A stretch of 64,000 nucleotides of DNA from Hyphomicrobiales bacterium (GTDB taxonomy: Bacteria > Pseudomonadota > Alphaproteobacteria > Rhizobiales > Beijerinckiaceae): NCBI GenBank assembly GCA_947455995.1, contig CANGQA010000001.1, positions 30,774 to 94,773 on the forward strand, in the 5' to 3' direction. Each line of letters starts with the position of its first letter. The first letter of the stretch is position 1. Below, in pieces: positions 36,797-45,590 of the stretch. The position numbers and the translations under genes are program-made. The notes under the pieces were generated by a model, which was given only the letters and a program-made list of their open reading frames with translations, was not told the origin of the DNA and searched no databases.

Positions 36797-37678
36797 ATGT
36801 TGCCGACAGAGCGGATCACTTATTCCCCAATCAACACACGCAAGCCGCTTAAACTGCCCAATGGCGCGCGGATGGCGGTGTGGGTGATTGTGAATGTCGA
36901 GGAATGGGATGCCACCCAGCCGATGCCTCGCACGGTATTGACACCGCCTGCGGGCGGATCACCGAGCCCCGATATTCCGAATTGGGCTTGGCATGAATAT
37001 GGCAATCGGGTCGGTTTCTGGCGCATGCTGAAAGTATTCGACGATTTTAAAATCCCCGGTGTGCTCGCGATCAATGGATCGGCGTTGGCGGCCTATCCGC
37101 CGATTGTTGAGGCTGCACTTGAGCGCAACTGGGAGTTCATGGGTCACGGCTTTACCCAACGCAATATGCAGAAGGTTGAGAACGAGCGCGAAGACATCCG
37201 CCGCACGGCTGATGTCATCGAAAAAGCGACCGGAAAGCGGCCGCGTGGCTGGCTCGGACCGGGTTTGACCGAGACATGGGAAACTCCTGATCTGCTTGTC
37301 GAGGAAGGCTATGATTATGTGTGCGATTGGGTGCTGGATGACCAGCCGGTCTGGCTGAAAACCCGCACCAAGCCGATCGTCAATATTCCCTACACACAAG
37401 AATGTAACGATGTCGCGATGATGCTGATACAGCATCACAAGGCATCAGAATATTACGAGCGGGCGATTGACCAATTCGAGCAGATCTATACGGATTCCGA
37501 AGAGTCGGCCCGCGTGATGGCGCTGGTGGTGCATCCCTATATTATGGGCGCGCCGCATCGCCTTAAATATTTCCGCAAGATTTTCGAGACGATTTCGTCC
37601 CGCAAAGATGTGATGCTATGCACGGGTGAACAGATCTATGATTGGTATCGGGACGTAGGACCAGAGGCAACGGCCTGA
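36797..37678 (+). CDS. Degenerate polysaccharide deacetylase (CE4) family protein, copy 2
   Basis: 293 residues, the same length as the copy at 35159 and clearly homologous along its length (NWAWHEYGNRVGFWRMLKVF, RPRGWLGPGLTETWETPDLL). The same metal positions are lost: IVNVEEWD in place of the Asp pair and MGHGFTQ with one His117 and Gln121. AGGAGG sits 7 bases before the ATG at 36797. The pair may act on two related substrates or form a heteromer. Confidence 0.85.
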   Translation: MLPTERITYSPINTRKPLKLPNGARMAVWVIVNVEEWDATQPMPRTVLTPPAGGSPSPDIPNWAWHEYGNRVGFWRMLKVFDDFKIPGVLAINGSALAAYPPIVEAALERNWEFMGHGFTQRNMQKVENEREDIRRTADVIEKATGKRPRGWLGPGLTETWETPDLLVEEGYDYVCDWVLDDQPVWLKTRTKPIVNIPYTQECNDVAMMLIQHHKASEYYERAIDQFEQIYTDSEESARVMALVVHPYIMGAPHRLKYFRKIFETISSRKDVMLCTGEQIYDWYRDVGPEATA

Positions 37679-37722
37679 TCAAGCGATACGGACTGGTACA
37701 AGAGCGAAGGACTTAAGACGCG

Positions 37723-38574
37723 ATGAGCCTGTTTCAACTTCTCAACGGCCTGACCTTTGCGGCCCTGCTGTTTGTGGTCGCCAGTGGTTTTACACTGATC
37801 TTCGGGCTGCTCAGAATTGTCAATCTGGCGCATGGCGCGCTGTATCTGTTCGGCGGTTATATCGGCTTTACCATCGCAACCAAGATCGGCAGTTTCACTC
37901 TCGGCATTGTCGGCGCTATGGCCGCCGTGGCCGTGATGGGATTTGCTCTGAACGAGGGCCTGTTGCGCTTTGTGCGCGGGTTCGAACTTCGCCAGGTCTT
38001 GTTAAGTCTTGGCGTGGCTTTTGTCCTTAACGATATGTCTTTGGTGATCTGGGGCGGTGACAGCTTCACGGTGCCGATACCGGAAGAGCTGACGGGCGGA
38101 TTTCGCGTTTTCGGAACGTTCTATCCCAAATACCGCCTGTTCGTGCTGCTGATGGGGGTTCTTATTTTTATTGGCCTCTGGGTGTTGATCAACAAGACAC
38201 GGCTGGGGGCATTGATCCGTGCCGGTGTTGATGATGCCGAAATGGTCGAGGCAGCAGGTATCAATATCCAGCGGGTGTTTTTGATGACCTTCCTGCTCGG
38301 TTCGGCATTGGCAGGCATGGGCGGGGTAATGGGCGGGGCGTTCCTGTCGCTTTACCCTTCAGCGGATTCCGAAATTCTGGTGTTCAGCCTGGCCATTGTC
38401 ATCATCGGCGGACGCGGCAGCCTGATCGGCGTCGGTGTCGGCTCGCTGATGGTTGGCCTGCTCAACACGCTGGGTCAGGTGATGTTCCCTGAACTGGCTT
38501 ATTTTGTGATTTTTGGTCCGATGGCGGCGATCCTTGCTTTCCGCCCGATGGGTCTGTTTGGAAAGGCTGTTTGA
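37723..38574 (+). CDS. Branched-chain-amino-acid-type ABC permease (LivH-like), importer 1
   Basis: 283 residues, about eight membrane helices. GLTFAALLFVVASGFTLIFG and IVNLAHGALYLFGGYIG open the LivH fold; LGSALAGMGGVMGGAF and FSLAIVIIGGRGSLIGVGVG are further marks. Works with the LivM-like protein encoded 1 bp later. Such permeases also carry amides, aromatic acids and urea, so the name does not fix the substrate. Confidence 0.92.
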   Translation: MSLFQLLNGLTFAALLFVVASGFTLIFGLLRIVNLAHGALYLFGGYIGFTIATKIGSFTLGIVGAMAAVAVMGFALNEGLLRFVRGFELRQVLLSLGVAFVLNDMSLVIWGGDSFTVPIPEELTGGFRVFGTFYPKYRLFVLLMGVLIFIGLWVLINKTRLGALIRAGVDDAEMVEAAGINIQRVFLMTFLLGSALAGMGGVMGGAFLSLYPSADSEILVFSLAIVIIGGRGSLIGVGVGSLMVGLLNTLGQVMFPELAYFVIFGPMAAILAFRPMGLFGKAV

Positions 38575-38575
38575 C

Positions 38576-39526
38576 ATGTCGGGGGTTAGCCGCAGCAAAA
38601 GTCCGATGGGCGCCTTGGTGGTTCTTGCCATTCTGGCGGTTGGTGTGATCGCGCCATTCTTCCTTTCGCGTTACCAGATCGGGCTGGCGACGCAGATTTT
38701 GATTTTCGGCATGTTGGCCATGTCGATTGATATTCTGGTTGGCTTTACCGGCCGCACCTCTTTGGGCCACGGTGCGATCTTTGGCGCATCGACCTATGTG
38801 GTGTTGTATTGTGTCACGCAATCGGGTCTTTCGCCCTATCTTGCGGTGTTGCTGGGCATTGCCACGGCAACGGTACTGGCAGCGATTTTCGCATTGTTGG
38901 CGGTGCGGACCAACGGGGTTTATTTCCTTCTGCTGACGCTTGCTTTGGGAATGATTGTCTGGGGCATCTGCCTGCGCTGGACGCAAGTGACCGGTGGTGA
39001 AAACGGCCTGCGCGGCGATATTCGCCCCAAGGCTCTGTCGGATTACAAGGACTTCTACTGGTTCATTCTGGCTTTGGCAGCTTTGGTGACCTTCGGCATC
39101 CGCCGTTTTGTGCAGTCTCCTTTCGGCTTGACCCTGCGCGGCATCCGCGACAGTGACAGCCGGATGCGGTCATTGGGCTACAATGTGCCGCTGCATCTGT
39201 TTATCGGTTTTACGATGTCAGGTTTTTTTGCCGGTGTTGCCGGGGCGTTCTATGCCTTCTTCAACAATTTTGTCAGCCCTTCGACGGTGGCACTGACCCA
39301 ATCGGTTGAATCGCTTTTGATGGCGATTATCGGTGGTGTCGGCACACTTTACGGATCGTTTATTGGCGCCTCGGCTCTGATCGCGCTCCAGAATCTTGTA
39401 TCCAGCCATACCGAGCGTTGGCAATCGGTTCTGGGGATTACCTTTACCCTGATTATGATTTTTGCACCCGAAGGGATTGTAGGAAAATTCCGCGCCTTGA
39501 GGGAAAAATATGCCAACAAACACTGA
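38576..39526 (+). CDS. Branched-chain-amino-acid-type ABC permease (LivM-like), importer 1
   Basis: 316 residues with 8-10 membrane helices. GFTGRTSLGHGAIFGASTYV and TGGENGLRGDIRP are LivM motifs, and LRGIRDSDSRMRSLGYNVPL is the ATPase-coupling loop. The ATG at 38576 begins one base after the livH-like stop; the earlier frame start at 38513 lies inside that gene. Confidence 0.92.
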   Translation: MSGVSRSKSPMGALVVLAILAVGVIAPFFLSRYQIGLATQILIFGMLAMSIDILVGFTGRTSLGHGAIFGASTYVVLYCVTQSGLSPYLAVLLGIATATVLAAIFALLAVRTNGVYFLLLTLALGMIVWGICLRWTQVTGGENGLRGDIRPKALSDYKDFYWFILALAALVTFGIRRFVQSPFGLTLRGIRDSDSRMRSLGYNVPLHLFIGFTMSGFFAGVAGAFYAFFNNFVSPSTVALTQSVESLLMAIIGGVGTLYGSFIGASALIALQNLVSSHTERWQSVLGITFTLIMIFAPEGIVGKFRALREKYANKH

Positions 39527-39560
39527 AACGACTCTCACATCCACAACAGGAGTATTGACG

Positions 39561-40817
39561 ATGGATCGCAGACAATTCCTCCAATCAACGGCAGCAGGTT
39601 TGGCTGCTGCCGGCACCGGATTGCAGCCGATGCGGGCAATGGCACAAGGCGAGCCGATCCGGATTGGCTTGATGGCTCCGCTGACCGGTGTGATTGCATC
39701 GGGCGGCAAGGAAATGGTCGAAGGCACTCAATTCTGGTTTGAAAAAATCAATTACCAGATTGCCGGCCGCAAGGTGGAACTGATCATCGAAGACGATGCG
39801 TCAAATCCCGATACGGCCTTGCAGAAAGCCCGCCGTCTGGTTGAACAGAACAATGTGCATTTCCTGACGGGCAATCTTCTGGCCAATACCGGTCTTGCGG
39901 TCGCCAATTATGTCAAAGGGACGGGCACGCCCTATTTCATTCCCATCATTGCTGCTGATGAATTGACCCAGCGTGGCCGTATTCCTAACGTCATCCGTAC
40001 TGCGGGCTATTCGGGTTCGGCTTTCCCGCGTCCCTTGGCTGATTGGGCCTTGAAGCAGGGCTACAAGCGCATTGCCACCATCTCGCAGGACTACACTTTC
40101 GGTCACGAACAGTGTGGCGGTTTCTCGCAGGTGTTTACAGAGGGTGGCGGCACGATTGTGCAGCAGTTCTGGCATCCGCTGAATACGGCCGATTTCAGCC
40201 CCTATCTCGGACAGATCGCAGATCTCAAGATCGATGCGCTTTTCGTGATGGAAACCGGTGCCGATGCGACACGCTTCACCCAGCAGTTCAACAGCTTCGG
40301 TCTCAAAGGCAAGATCCCCCTGCTCGGTGCAATGAACATGACCGACCAATCGGTGATCCGCACCATGGGCCCGGAAGTGGAGGGTATTATCTCCGCAGCC
40401 CATTTTGCCGAAGGGGCAGACATTTCTGCCACCAAGGAATTCGTCGAAGCCTATACCAAAAAATACGAAAAGATCCCTTCGCTTTACGGGTTCTCGATGT
40501 ATTCGGGCATGATGTGGGTGTCACGCGCCATTGAAAAGCTTGGCGGTAAGGTCGAGGATAAGGCGGCGCTGATCGAAGCGGTTCTGAAAACCGAATTGAC
40601 GGATTCCCCTCTTGGCAAGCCGGTCAAGCTCGATGCTTACGGTAACCCTATCTATGACGTCTATATCCGCAAGGTCACCAAACGGGCCGACGGCAAATTC
40701 TGGAATGTGCCAGTGGAGACCTATCCGGCAGTGTCACAGTTCTGGAAATATGATCCTGAAGCCTTCATGAAGGAACCCGCTTTCTCGCGCAATTATCAAG
40801 GCGTGAAAAAGTCCTAA
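39561..40817 (+). CDS. Periplasmic binding protein of importer 1 (LivK/amide-receptor type)
   Basis: 418 residues. The N terminus MDRRQFLQSTAAGLAAAG is a twin-arginine signal (RRQFLQ), so it is probably exported folded by Tat. The mature protein starts near QGEPIRIGLMAPLTGVIASG, a peripla_BP_6 fold. AGGAG sits 8 bases before the ATG at 39561. Unusually for the operon, it lies between the permease and ATPase genes. Confidence 0.92.
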   Translation: MDRRQFLQSTAAGLAAAGTGLQPMRAMAQGEPIRIGLMAPLTGVIASGGKEMVEGTQFWFEKINYQIAGRKVELIIEDDASNPDTALQKARRLVEQNNVHFLTGNLLANTGLAVANYVKGTGTPYFIPIIAADELTQRGRIPNVIRTAGYSGSAFPRPLADWALKQGYKRIATISQDYTFGHEQCGGFSQVFTEGGGTIVQQFWHPLNTADFSPYLGQIADLKIDALFVMETGADATRFTQQFNSFGLKGKIPLLGAMNMTDQSVIRTMGPEVEGIISAAHFAEGADISATKEFVEAYTKKYEKIPSLYGFSMYSGMMWVSRAIEKLGGKVEDKAALIEAVLKTELTDSPLGKPVKLDAYGNPIYDVYIRKVTKRADGKFWNVPVETYPAVSQFWKYDPEAFMKEPAFSRNYQGVKKS

Positions 40818-40824
40818 ACCGTTT

Positions 40825-40851
40825 GGCGGGTGCATGTCTTGTGCACCCGCC
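40825..40851 (+). terminator. Intercistronic hairpin after the importer 1 binding-protein gene
   Basis: Perfect 10-bp arms GGCGGGTGCA and TGCACCCGCC with a 7-base loop, starting 8 bp after the stop. No U run follows. Likely an mRNA-stabilising element separating binding-protein and ATPase messages. Confidence 0.65.
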
Positions 40852-40875
40852 TCCCACCAGGAATGTGGAGAAGAC

Positions 40876-41631
40876 ATGGCCGAAGTTGCACTCACTTTGT
40901 CCGGTGTTGCCGTTGCCTTCGGGGCGCTGCGGGCTGTGGATGGTGTGGATCTGTCCATTCCGGCAGGCCAGCGCCGCGCGATCATTGGTCCCAATGGGGC
41001 CGGCAAAACCACCTTGTTCAACGCCATCACCGGCGTCGTGCCGCCGACCGAAGGACGGGTGGTGTTCGAAGGCCATGACATTACCAATCTGCCGCCGCAC
41101 AAGCGCGCGGCTTTGGGCATTGCCCGCACATTCCAGATCACCAACCTGTTCCCGAGCCTGAGTGTCGAAGAAAACATGGTTCTGGCACTGCGCGGTTTGA
41201 GCCCGCAAAAATTTTCGCTGTTTGGCTCGCCGGACTTGAGCACTGCGGATCAGGACCGAATTTCCCGCGCCTTGCGGCTGGCGGGTTTGGCCGATCGTTC
41301 GGCAACTGTTGTGACCGAGATGGCCTATGGTGACCAGCGTCAACTTGAAATCGCTTTGGCCCTTGTCGCCACACCGCGCATGTTGCTGCTGGACGAACCT
41401 GCAGCAGGCCTGTCGCCGTCAGAACGTTCGATTGTTGCCGATGTGATCCGTGGTCTTCCGCAAGAGTTGACCGTGATCTTGATTGAACATGATATGGATC
41501 TGGCTCTGGGGCTTGTTGATTACGTCACATGTCTGCACGAGGGCCGGTTGTTGGTCGAGGCACTGCCTGCCGACATCCGGACCGATGCGCGTGTTCAGGA
41601 AGTCTATTTGGGAAAACCACACCATGCTTGA
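40876..41631 (+). CDS. Branched-chain-amino-acid-type ABC ATPase (LivG-like), importer 1
   Basis: 251 residues. Walker A GPNGAGKTT, FQITNLFPSLSVEENM, a slightly altered signature MAYGDQRQLEIALAL (AYGDQ in place of SGGQ, normal for LivG), Walker B MLLLDEPAAGLSPSE. The ATG at 40876 has GGAG 8 bases upstream. Confidence 0.93.
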   Translation: MAEVALTLSGVAVAFGALRAVDGVDLSIPAGQRRAIIGPNGAGKTTLFNAITGVVPPTEGRVVFEGHDITNLPPHKRAALGIARTFQITNLFPSLSVEENMVLALRGLSPQKFSLFGSPDLSTADQDRISRALRLAGLADRSATVVTEMAYGDQRQLEIALALVATPRMLLLDEPAAGLSPSERSIVADVIRGLPQELTVILIEHDMDLALGLVDYVTCLHEGRLLVEALPADIRTDARVQEVYLGKPHHA

Positions 41632-42331
41632 GGTCAAGGATCTGCACAGTTTCTATGGTGCGGCGCATGTTCTGCACGGGGCATCCTTGCAGGTGGCGCC
41701 CGGCGAGGTGGTTGCTTTGCTGGGCCGCAACGGCATGGGCAAGACAACATTGATCCGCTCGATCATGGGGCTGACCCCACCCACCGTCAAACAAGGCGAA
41801 GTGGTGTGGAAGGGCGAGGCGATCACCCGGATGAAGCCGCATGACATCGCCAATAAAAAAATTGCGATCGTGCCGCAGGGGCGGCGGTTGTTCTCCTCGT
41901 TGACGGTGACCGAGCATCTCACCATGTTCAAAAGCGCGCGAGCCACTGACGGGTGGACCATCGACCGTATCTTCTCGACATTTACCCGTTTGGGCGAACG
42001 CCGCCACCACCGCGGCAATCAACTGTCAGGTGGCGAGCGCGGTATGCTGGCGGTGGCGCGGGCCTTGATGCAGGACCCCGAATTGATCCTGATGGATGAG
42101 CCGTCGGAAGGTCTGGCCCCTGTGATGGTGCAACATCTTGAAGGGGTGATTGCCGAGCTGGGCCGCACGGGTCTTGGTATCTTGCTTGTCGAGCAAAATC
42201 TCTACAGTGCGCTGGCTGTGGCCTCCCGCGTCTATATCATGGAGACGGGCAAAGTGGTCCATTCCGCCACGAGCGATGAGCTCGCCAAGGATGAAGGCGC
42301 AGTGCAACGTTGGCTTGGAGTACACGGCTGA
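41624..42331 (+). CDS. Branched-chain-amino-acid-type ABC ATPase (LivF-like), importer 1
   Basis: 235 residues. Walker A GRNGMGKTT, signature LSGGERGMLAVARAL, Walker B LILMDEPSEGLAPVM. The ATG at 41624 overlaps the LivG-like gene by 8 bp and begins MLEVKDLHSFYG. Its TGA shares a base with the ATG of the 67-residue gene (TGATG), so the transporter and the amidase genes are translationally linked. Confidence 0.93.
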   Translation: MLEVKDLHSFYGAAHVLHGASLQVAPGEVVALLGRNGMGKTTLIRSIMGLTPPTVKQGEVVWKGEAITRMKPHDIANKKIAIVPQGRRLFSSLTVTEHLTMFKSARATDGWTIDRIFSTFTRLGERRHHRGNQLSGGERGMLAVARALMQDPELILMDEPSEGLAPVMVQHLEGVIAELGRTGLGILLVEQNLYSALAVASRVYIMETGKVVHSATSDELAKDEGAVQRWLGVHG

Positions 42332-42534
42332 TGGGGGAAGAGTCTCAACAGGCAGACGCTCGCTCCTTGCGCGACGCGGCACTTCGCCGCGCTCATAGCC
42401 ATCACACTCTGGTTGATGCCAATAGCGATGTTCTGGCGCATGCAGCGGACCGTCTGGTCACACTGGATTCTGATCCGCGTGCGCTCGATCTCTGGTTCCG
42501 TCAAGAAGCAGAAGCACAGGAAAGATCGCGCTGA
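42331..42534 (+). CDS. 67-residue protein coupled to the amidase gene
   Basis: 67 residues, mostly helical by composition, rich in Ala, Arg, Asp and His (LRDAALRRAHSHH, DSDPRALDLWFRQEAEAQ). No signal or membrane segment. I do not recognise a family. Both ends are coupled: TGATG with the LivF-like stop and TGATG with the amidase start. Small partner proteins such as AtzG or GatC sit next to amidase-signature enzymes and are needed for their activity, so a similar role is plausible from position and size alone. Confidence 0.6.
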   Translation: MGEESQQADARSLRDAALRRAHSHHTLVDANSDVLAHAADRLVTLDSDPRALDLWFRQEAEAQERSR

Positions 42535-43922
42535 TGGATGACAGTCTCCATGCTCTGGGTCTCACAGAGATGGCTACGGCTATCGCTGAAGGTTCAGTGA
42601 CCAGTGTGGCAGCAACCCAAGCCTGTCTGGATGCGCTTGATACGACAGGCCGTCGTTTCAATGCTGTTGTATCGTTGCGTCGCGACCAGGCTCTGGAAGC
42701 GGCCCGCGCAGCCGATCAGGCGCGCTCCCAAGGGCGTAGCCTCGGCCCGCTTCACGGTGTGCCCATGGCGCACAAGGATCTGTTTTATCGCAAGGGCGAA
42801 ATTTCGACAGGTGGCACGCTGATCCGCAAGGATTTTGTTGCTCCCTTCACTGCGACGGTGATCGAGCGTCTGGATCAGGCGGGTGCCATTGATCTCGGCC
42901 GGTTGCATATGGCCGAATTTGCCATGTCGCCGACCGGCTACAATATCCATCACGGTCACGGACTGAATCCGTGGTCGGTGGCCCACTGCCCGGGTGGCTC
43001 GTCCAGTGGCTCCGGGATTGCGGTGGCGGCCCGATTGATACCTGCCGCTCTGGGCACTGATACCGGCGGCTCCATTCGCCATCCGGCAGCGATGTGCGGG
43101 GTATTCGGCCTTAAACCGACATGGGGATTGGTGCCTACCACTGGCGTGATGCCACTTTCGCATAGTCTCGACGTCGTTGGTCCGATGACACGCAGCCCGG
43201 AAGATGCCGCGTTGCTGATGGATGTGCTGACGGCGCGCGGTACATATTATCGCGACAGATGCAGCGGCTCGGGCAAAGGATCTGCCAAAGCCCTGAAACT
43301 TGCGGTTGTCGGGGGGCATTATCGGGCTCAGACCCGTCCCGATATCGAGGCGGCTCTGGTGGATGCTGCCAAAGTGATTGCCGAATTAGGTGTCGTAATC
43401 ACGCATACGACAGGCCCCGATCTTGCTCTTGCCCATGCAGGTGCGCATGTGCTTATGACGGTGGAAGCGGCAACCTTGCATCGGCATTGGCTTGAAACCC
43501 GCCCCGGGGATTACGCCCCGCAGGTGCGCGGGCGGATCGAGCCGGGCCTGACCTATCCAGCTACCCGCTATGTCGAAGCTTTGGCGATGCGCGCTGATGT
43601 GACCCGTGCTTGGCTGGATCAGGCCATGGGTGATGCCGATTTTGCTCTGATTCCGGCATTGGCGCAGGGTGTGCCGACAATTGCCGAGACCACCGATGGG
43701 GATCCTGCCTCGGTTGCGGCTGCGATTGCCCGTTGCACATTGTCGACACGGGCCATCAATTATCTCGGTCTGCCATCTGCCTCAATTTTGTGCGGTTTCG
43801 ATCCCTCCGGTCTGCCGATTGCCTTTCAATTGGTCGGCCGCCCCTACAGCGAGGGACTTATTTTGCGATTATCTGCCCTTTATAGCCAAGCAACTGCTTG
43901 GAATCTGAAACATCCGCTTTAA
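42534..43922 (+). CDS. Amidase-signature family hydrolase
   Basis: 462 residues. The Ser-cisSer-Lys triad is complete: Lys81 (MAHKDLFY), Ser156 (PGGSSSGSG) and nucleophile Ser180 (GTDTGGSIRHPA). It hydrolyses a C-N amide bond in the cytoplasm. GSSSGSG in place of the common GSSGGSA is a tolerated variant. Last gene of block A, directly after its own importer and the 67-residue protein, so it probably acts early on the imported amide (inference). Confidence 0.92.
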   Translation: MDDSLHALGLTEMATAIAEGSVTSVAATQACLDALDTTGRRFNAVVSLRRDQALEAARAADQARSQGRSLGPLHGVPMAHKDLFYRKGEISTGGTLIRKDFVAPFTATVIERLDQAGAIDLGRLHMAEFAMSPTGYNIHHGHGLNPWSVAHCPGGSSSGSGIAVAARLIPAALGTDTGGSIRHPAAMCGVFGLKPTWGLVPTTGVMPLSHSLDVVGPMTRSPEDAALLMDVLTARGTYYRDRCSGSGKGSAKALKLAVVGGHYRAQTRPDIEAALVDAAKVIAELGVVITHTTGPDLALAHAGAHVLMTVEAATLHRHWLETRPGDYAPQVRGRIEPGLTYPATRYVEALAMRADVTRAWLDQAMGDADFALIPALAQGVPTIAETTDGDPASVAAAIARCTLSTRAINYLGLPSASILCGFDPSGLPIAFQLVGRPYSEGLILRLSALYSQATAWNLKHPL

Positions 43923-44004
43923 GATAGCAGCGTCAAATTGTTTGTGACCATGTAGCGTAGCGTCTGTCGGGGGTTTTGGTGATGAGCTTGAAATACCCGA
44001 TCTA

Positions 44005-44021
44005 TTGTATACAGTTAACAA
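44005..44021. promoter_or_regulatory. Candidate GntR/FCD operator overlapping the regulator start
   Basis: TTGTATACAGTTAACAA contains the palindrome TGTATACA and outer TTGT/ACAA half-sites. It ends 1 base before the ATG at 44023. Nearly the same 17-mer occurs at 63645-63661. Autoregulation by the adjacent GntR protein is the simplest reading. The 80 bp before it (43923-44004) hold no gene. Confidence 0.5.
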
Positions 44022-44022
44022 T

Positions 44023-44697
44023 ATGACGGGTGCATCTATCCATAGACAAACTTTAGCTGATCAGGTGTTCGACCGCGCTGTTGAAGCGATTGTGTCCGGC
44101 GAGATCGAAGCGGGTGGTCCGATCAGTGAAGTCGAGATCGCGGATCGTTTCGGGGTGAGCCGTGGGCCTGCACGTGAGGCGATTTTCAGACTTGAGTCAA
44201 AAGGCCTCGTGACACGGACTGCCCATCTGGGTGCGCGTGTTGTTGCATTGACCTTGGAAGATTTGCGCTCCCTTTACGAAATGCGCGAGGCATTGGAATG
44301 CAAGGCAACGTATTTGGCCGCGGCCCGTATTTCAGATGAAACCTTGTCCCACATGGCTACAATTCTCGAACGCGATGCGCAAAACGCTGAAATGGCTACG
44401 GGCAAGTCCTATTATCAATTGGGCACCGAAGATGATTTCCATGTCATGATAATCCGTGCCAGCGGCAATGCGCGGATCGAACGGGCCCTGTGCGAAGAGC
44501 TTTATGATGTGCTCAGACTTTACCGCTTTCGGTCGAGCCTGACAAAGGGACGCGTATCGGTGGCCTGGGATGAGCATCAGGCAATATTGGAAGCACTGAA
44601 AGCACGTGATCCTGCTGCCGCCGAACACGCCATGCGCCACCATATCCACACCTCCTGGTGCAACAATGCCAGGGCCTTTGAAATTTCGGGACAGTAA
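44023..44697 (+). CDS. GntR family transcriptional regulator, FCD type
   Basis: 224 residues. Winged helix (LADQVFDRAVEAIVSGEIEA, EVEIADRFGVSRGPAREAIF) and FCD domain (YEMREALECKATYLAAARIS; metal-type residues in TEDDFHVMIIRAS and WDEHQAILEALKARD, AMRHHIHTSW). The frame also allows a TTG at 44005, but that would put the operator inside the gene; ATG at 44023 is preferred although it has no clear ribosome site, so a leaderless message is possible. It heads block B and ends 2 bp before the lyase gene. Confidence 0.9.
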   Translation: MTGASIHRQTLADQVFDRAVEAIVSGEIEAGGPISEVEIADRFGVSRGPAREAIFRLESKGLVTRTAHLGARVVALTLEDLRSLYEMREALECKATYLAAARISDETLSHMATILERDAQNAEMATGKSYYQLGTEDDFHVMIIRASGNARIERALCEELYDVLRLYRFRSSLTKGRVSVAWDEHQAILEALKARDPAAAEHAMRHHIHTSWCNNARAFEISGQ

Positions 44698-44699
44698 TC

Positions 44700-45563
44700 A
44701 TGCGTTCAACCACACAGTTTAAAGATCTGCTCTCCCAGAAACGGGCCTTGACCCTGCCTGGTGCTGCCAATGCGATGTTTGCTCGTGTTGTCGAGGATTT
44801 GGGGTTCGAGGCCTGTTATGTGTCAGGCGCAGGCATTGCCAATATGCATCTGGGTGCGCCCGATATAGGTCTGACGACATTGACCGAAATTGCCAATGCG
44901 GTCTCTGCGATCAGTGATGCGATCACGTTGCCTTTGATGGTGGACGGCGATACCGGCTTTGGCAATGCCGTTAACATGCACCGTACGATCAAGGTGCTGG
45001 AACGGGCAGGAGCGGCCGCCATCCAGATCGAGGATCAGGTGTTCCCTAAAAAATGCGGACATTTTAACGGCAAGGAGGTGATTCCTTGTGCCGAGATGGT
45101 CGCCAAGATCAAGGCGGCTGTTGATGCCCGCACCGATGCCGATTTCCAGATTATCGCCCGCACCGATGCCCGCGCCATCGAGGGGATCGATAAGGCCATC
45201 GAGCGCGCCCATGCTTTTATCGAGGCAGGGGCCGACGCGACCTTTGTCGAGGCACCGCTGGATTTCGATGAAATGGCCCGTATCGCGCGTGAATTGGTGG
45301 TGCCGCAAATTGCCAATATTGTATTCGGTGGCAAAACACCCGATCCGGGTCGTGCCCGTCTGGCTGATATGGGCTTTGGTGGTGTCCTCTATGCCAATGC
45401 CTCTTTGCAAGCCGCTTTACGCGCGGCCTATCAGGTGTTGGGCTCGTTGAAAGAGCACGGCTCGCTGGATCTGGTGGCTGATCAACTCGCATCGTTCGAG
45501 GAACGTCAGCGCGTCGTTGACAAGCCGAAATGGGACGCGATGGAAGCCCGTTATAAAGTCTGA
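44700..45563 (+). CDS. Isocitrate lyase/PEP mutase superfamily lyase (PrpB/dimethylmalate lyase-like)
   Basis: 287 residues. The Mg site VDGDTGFGNA (Asp82, Asp84), QIEDQVFPKKCGH with the KKCGH catalytic loop (Cys119), and IIARTDARAIEG place it with methylisocitrate and 2,3-dimethylmalate lyases or oxaloacetate decarboxylases. Such enzymes release pyruvate, succinate or propionate from a branched hydroxy acid. It shares an operon with two PrpD-type proteins further down, hinting at a dehydratase-lyase sequence. Confidence 0.88.
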   Translation: MRSTTQFKDLLSQKRALTLPGAANAMFARVVEDLGFEACYVSGAGIANMHLGAPDIGLTTLTEIANAVSAISDAITLPLMVDGDTGFGNAVNMHRTIKVLERAGAAAIQIEDQVFPKKCGHFNGKEVIPCAEMVAKIKAAVDARTDADFQIIARTDARAIEGIDKAIERAHAFIEAGADATFVEAPLDFDEMARIARELVVPQIANIVFGGKTPDPGRARLADMGFGGVLYANASLQAALRAAYQVLGSLKEHGSLDLVADQLASFEERQRVVDKPKWDAMEARYKV

Positions 45564-45590
45564 GGCAATGGTGAGTGTAAGGATCAGGAT

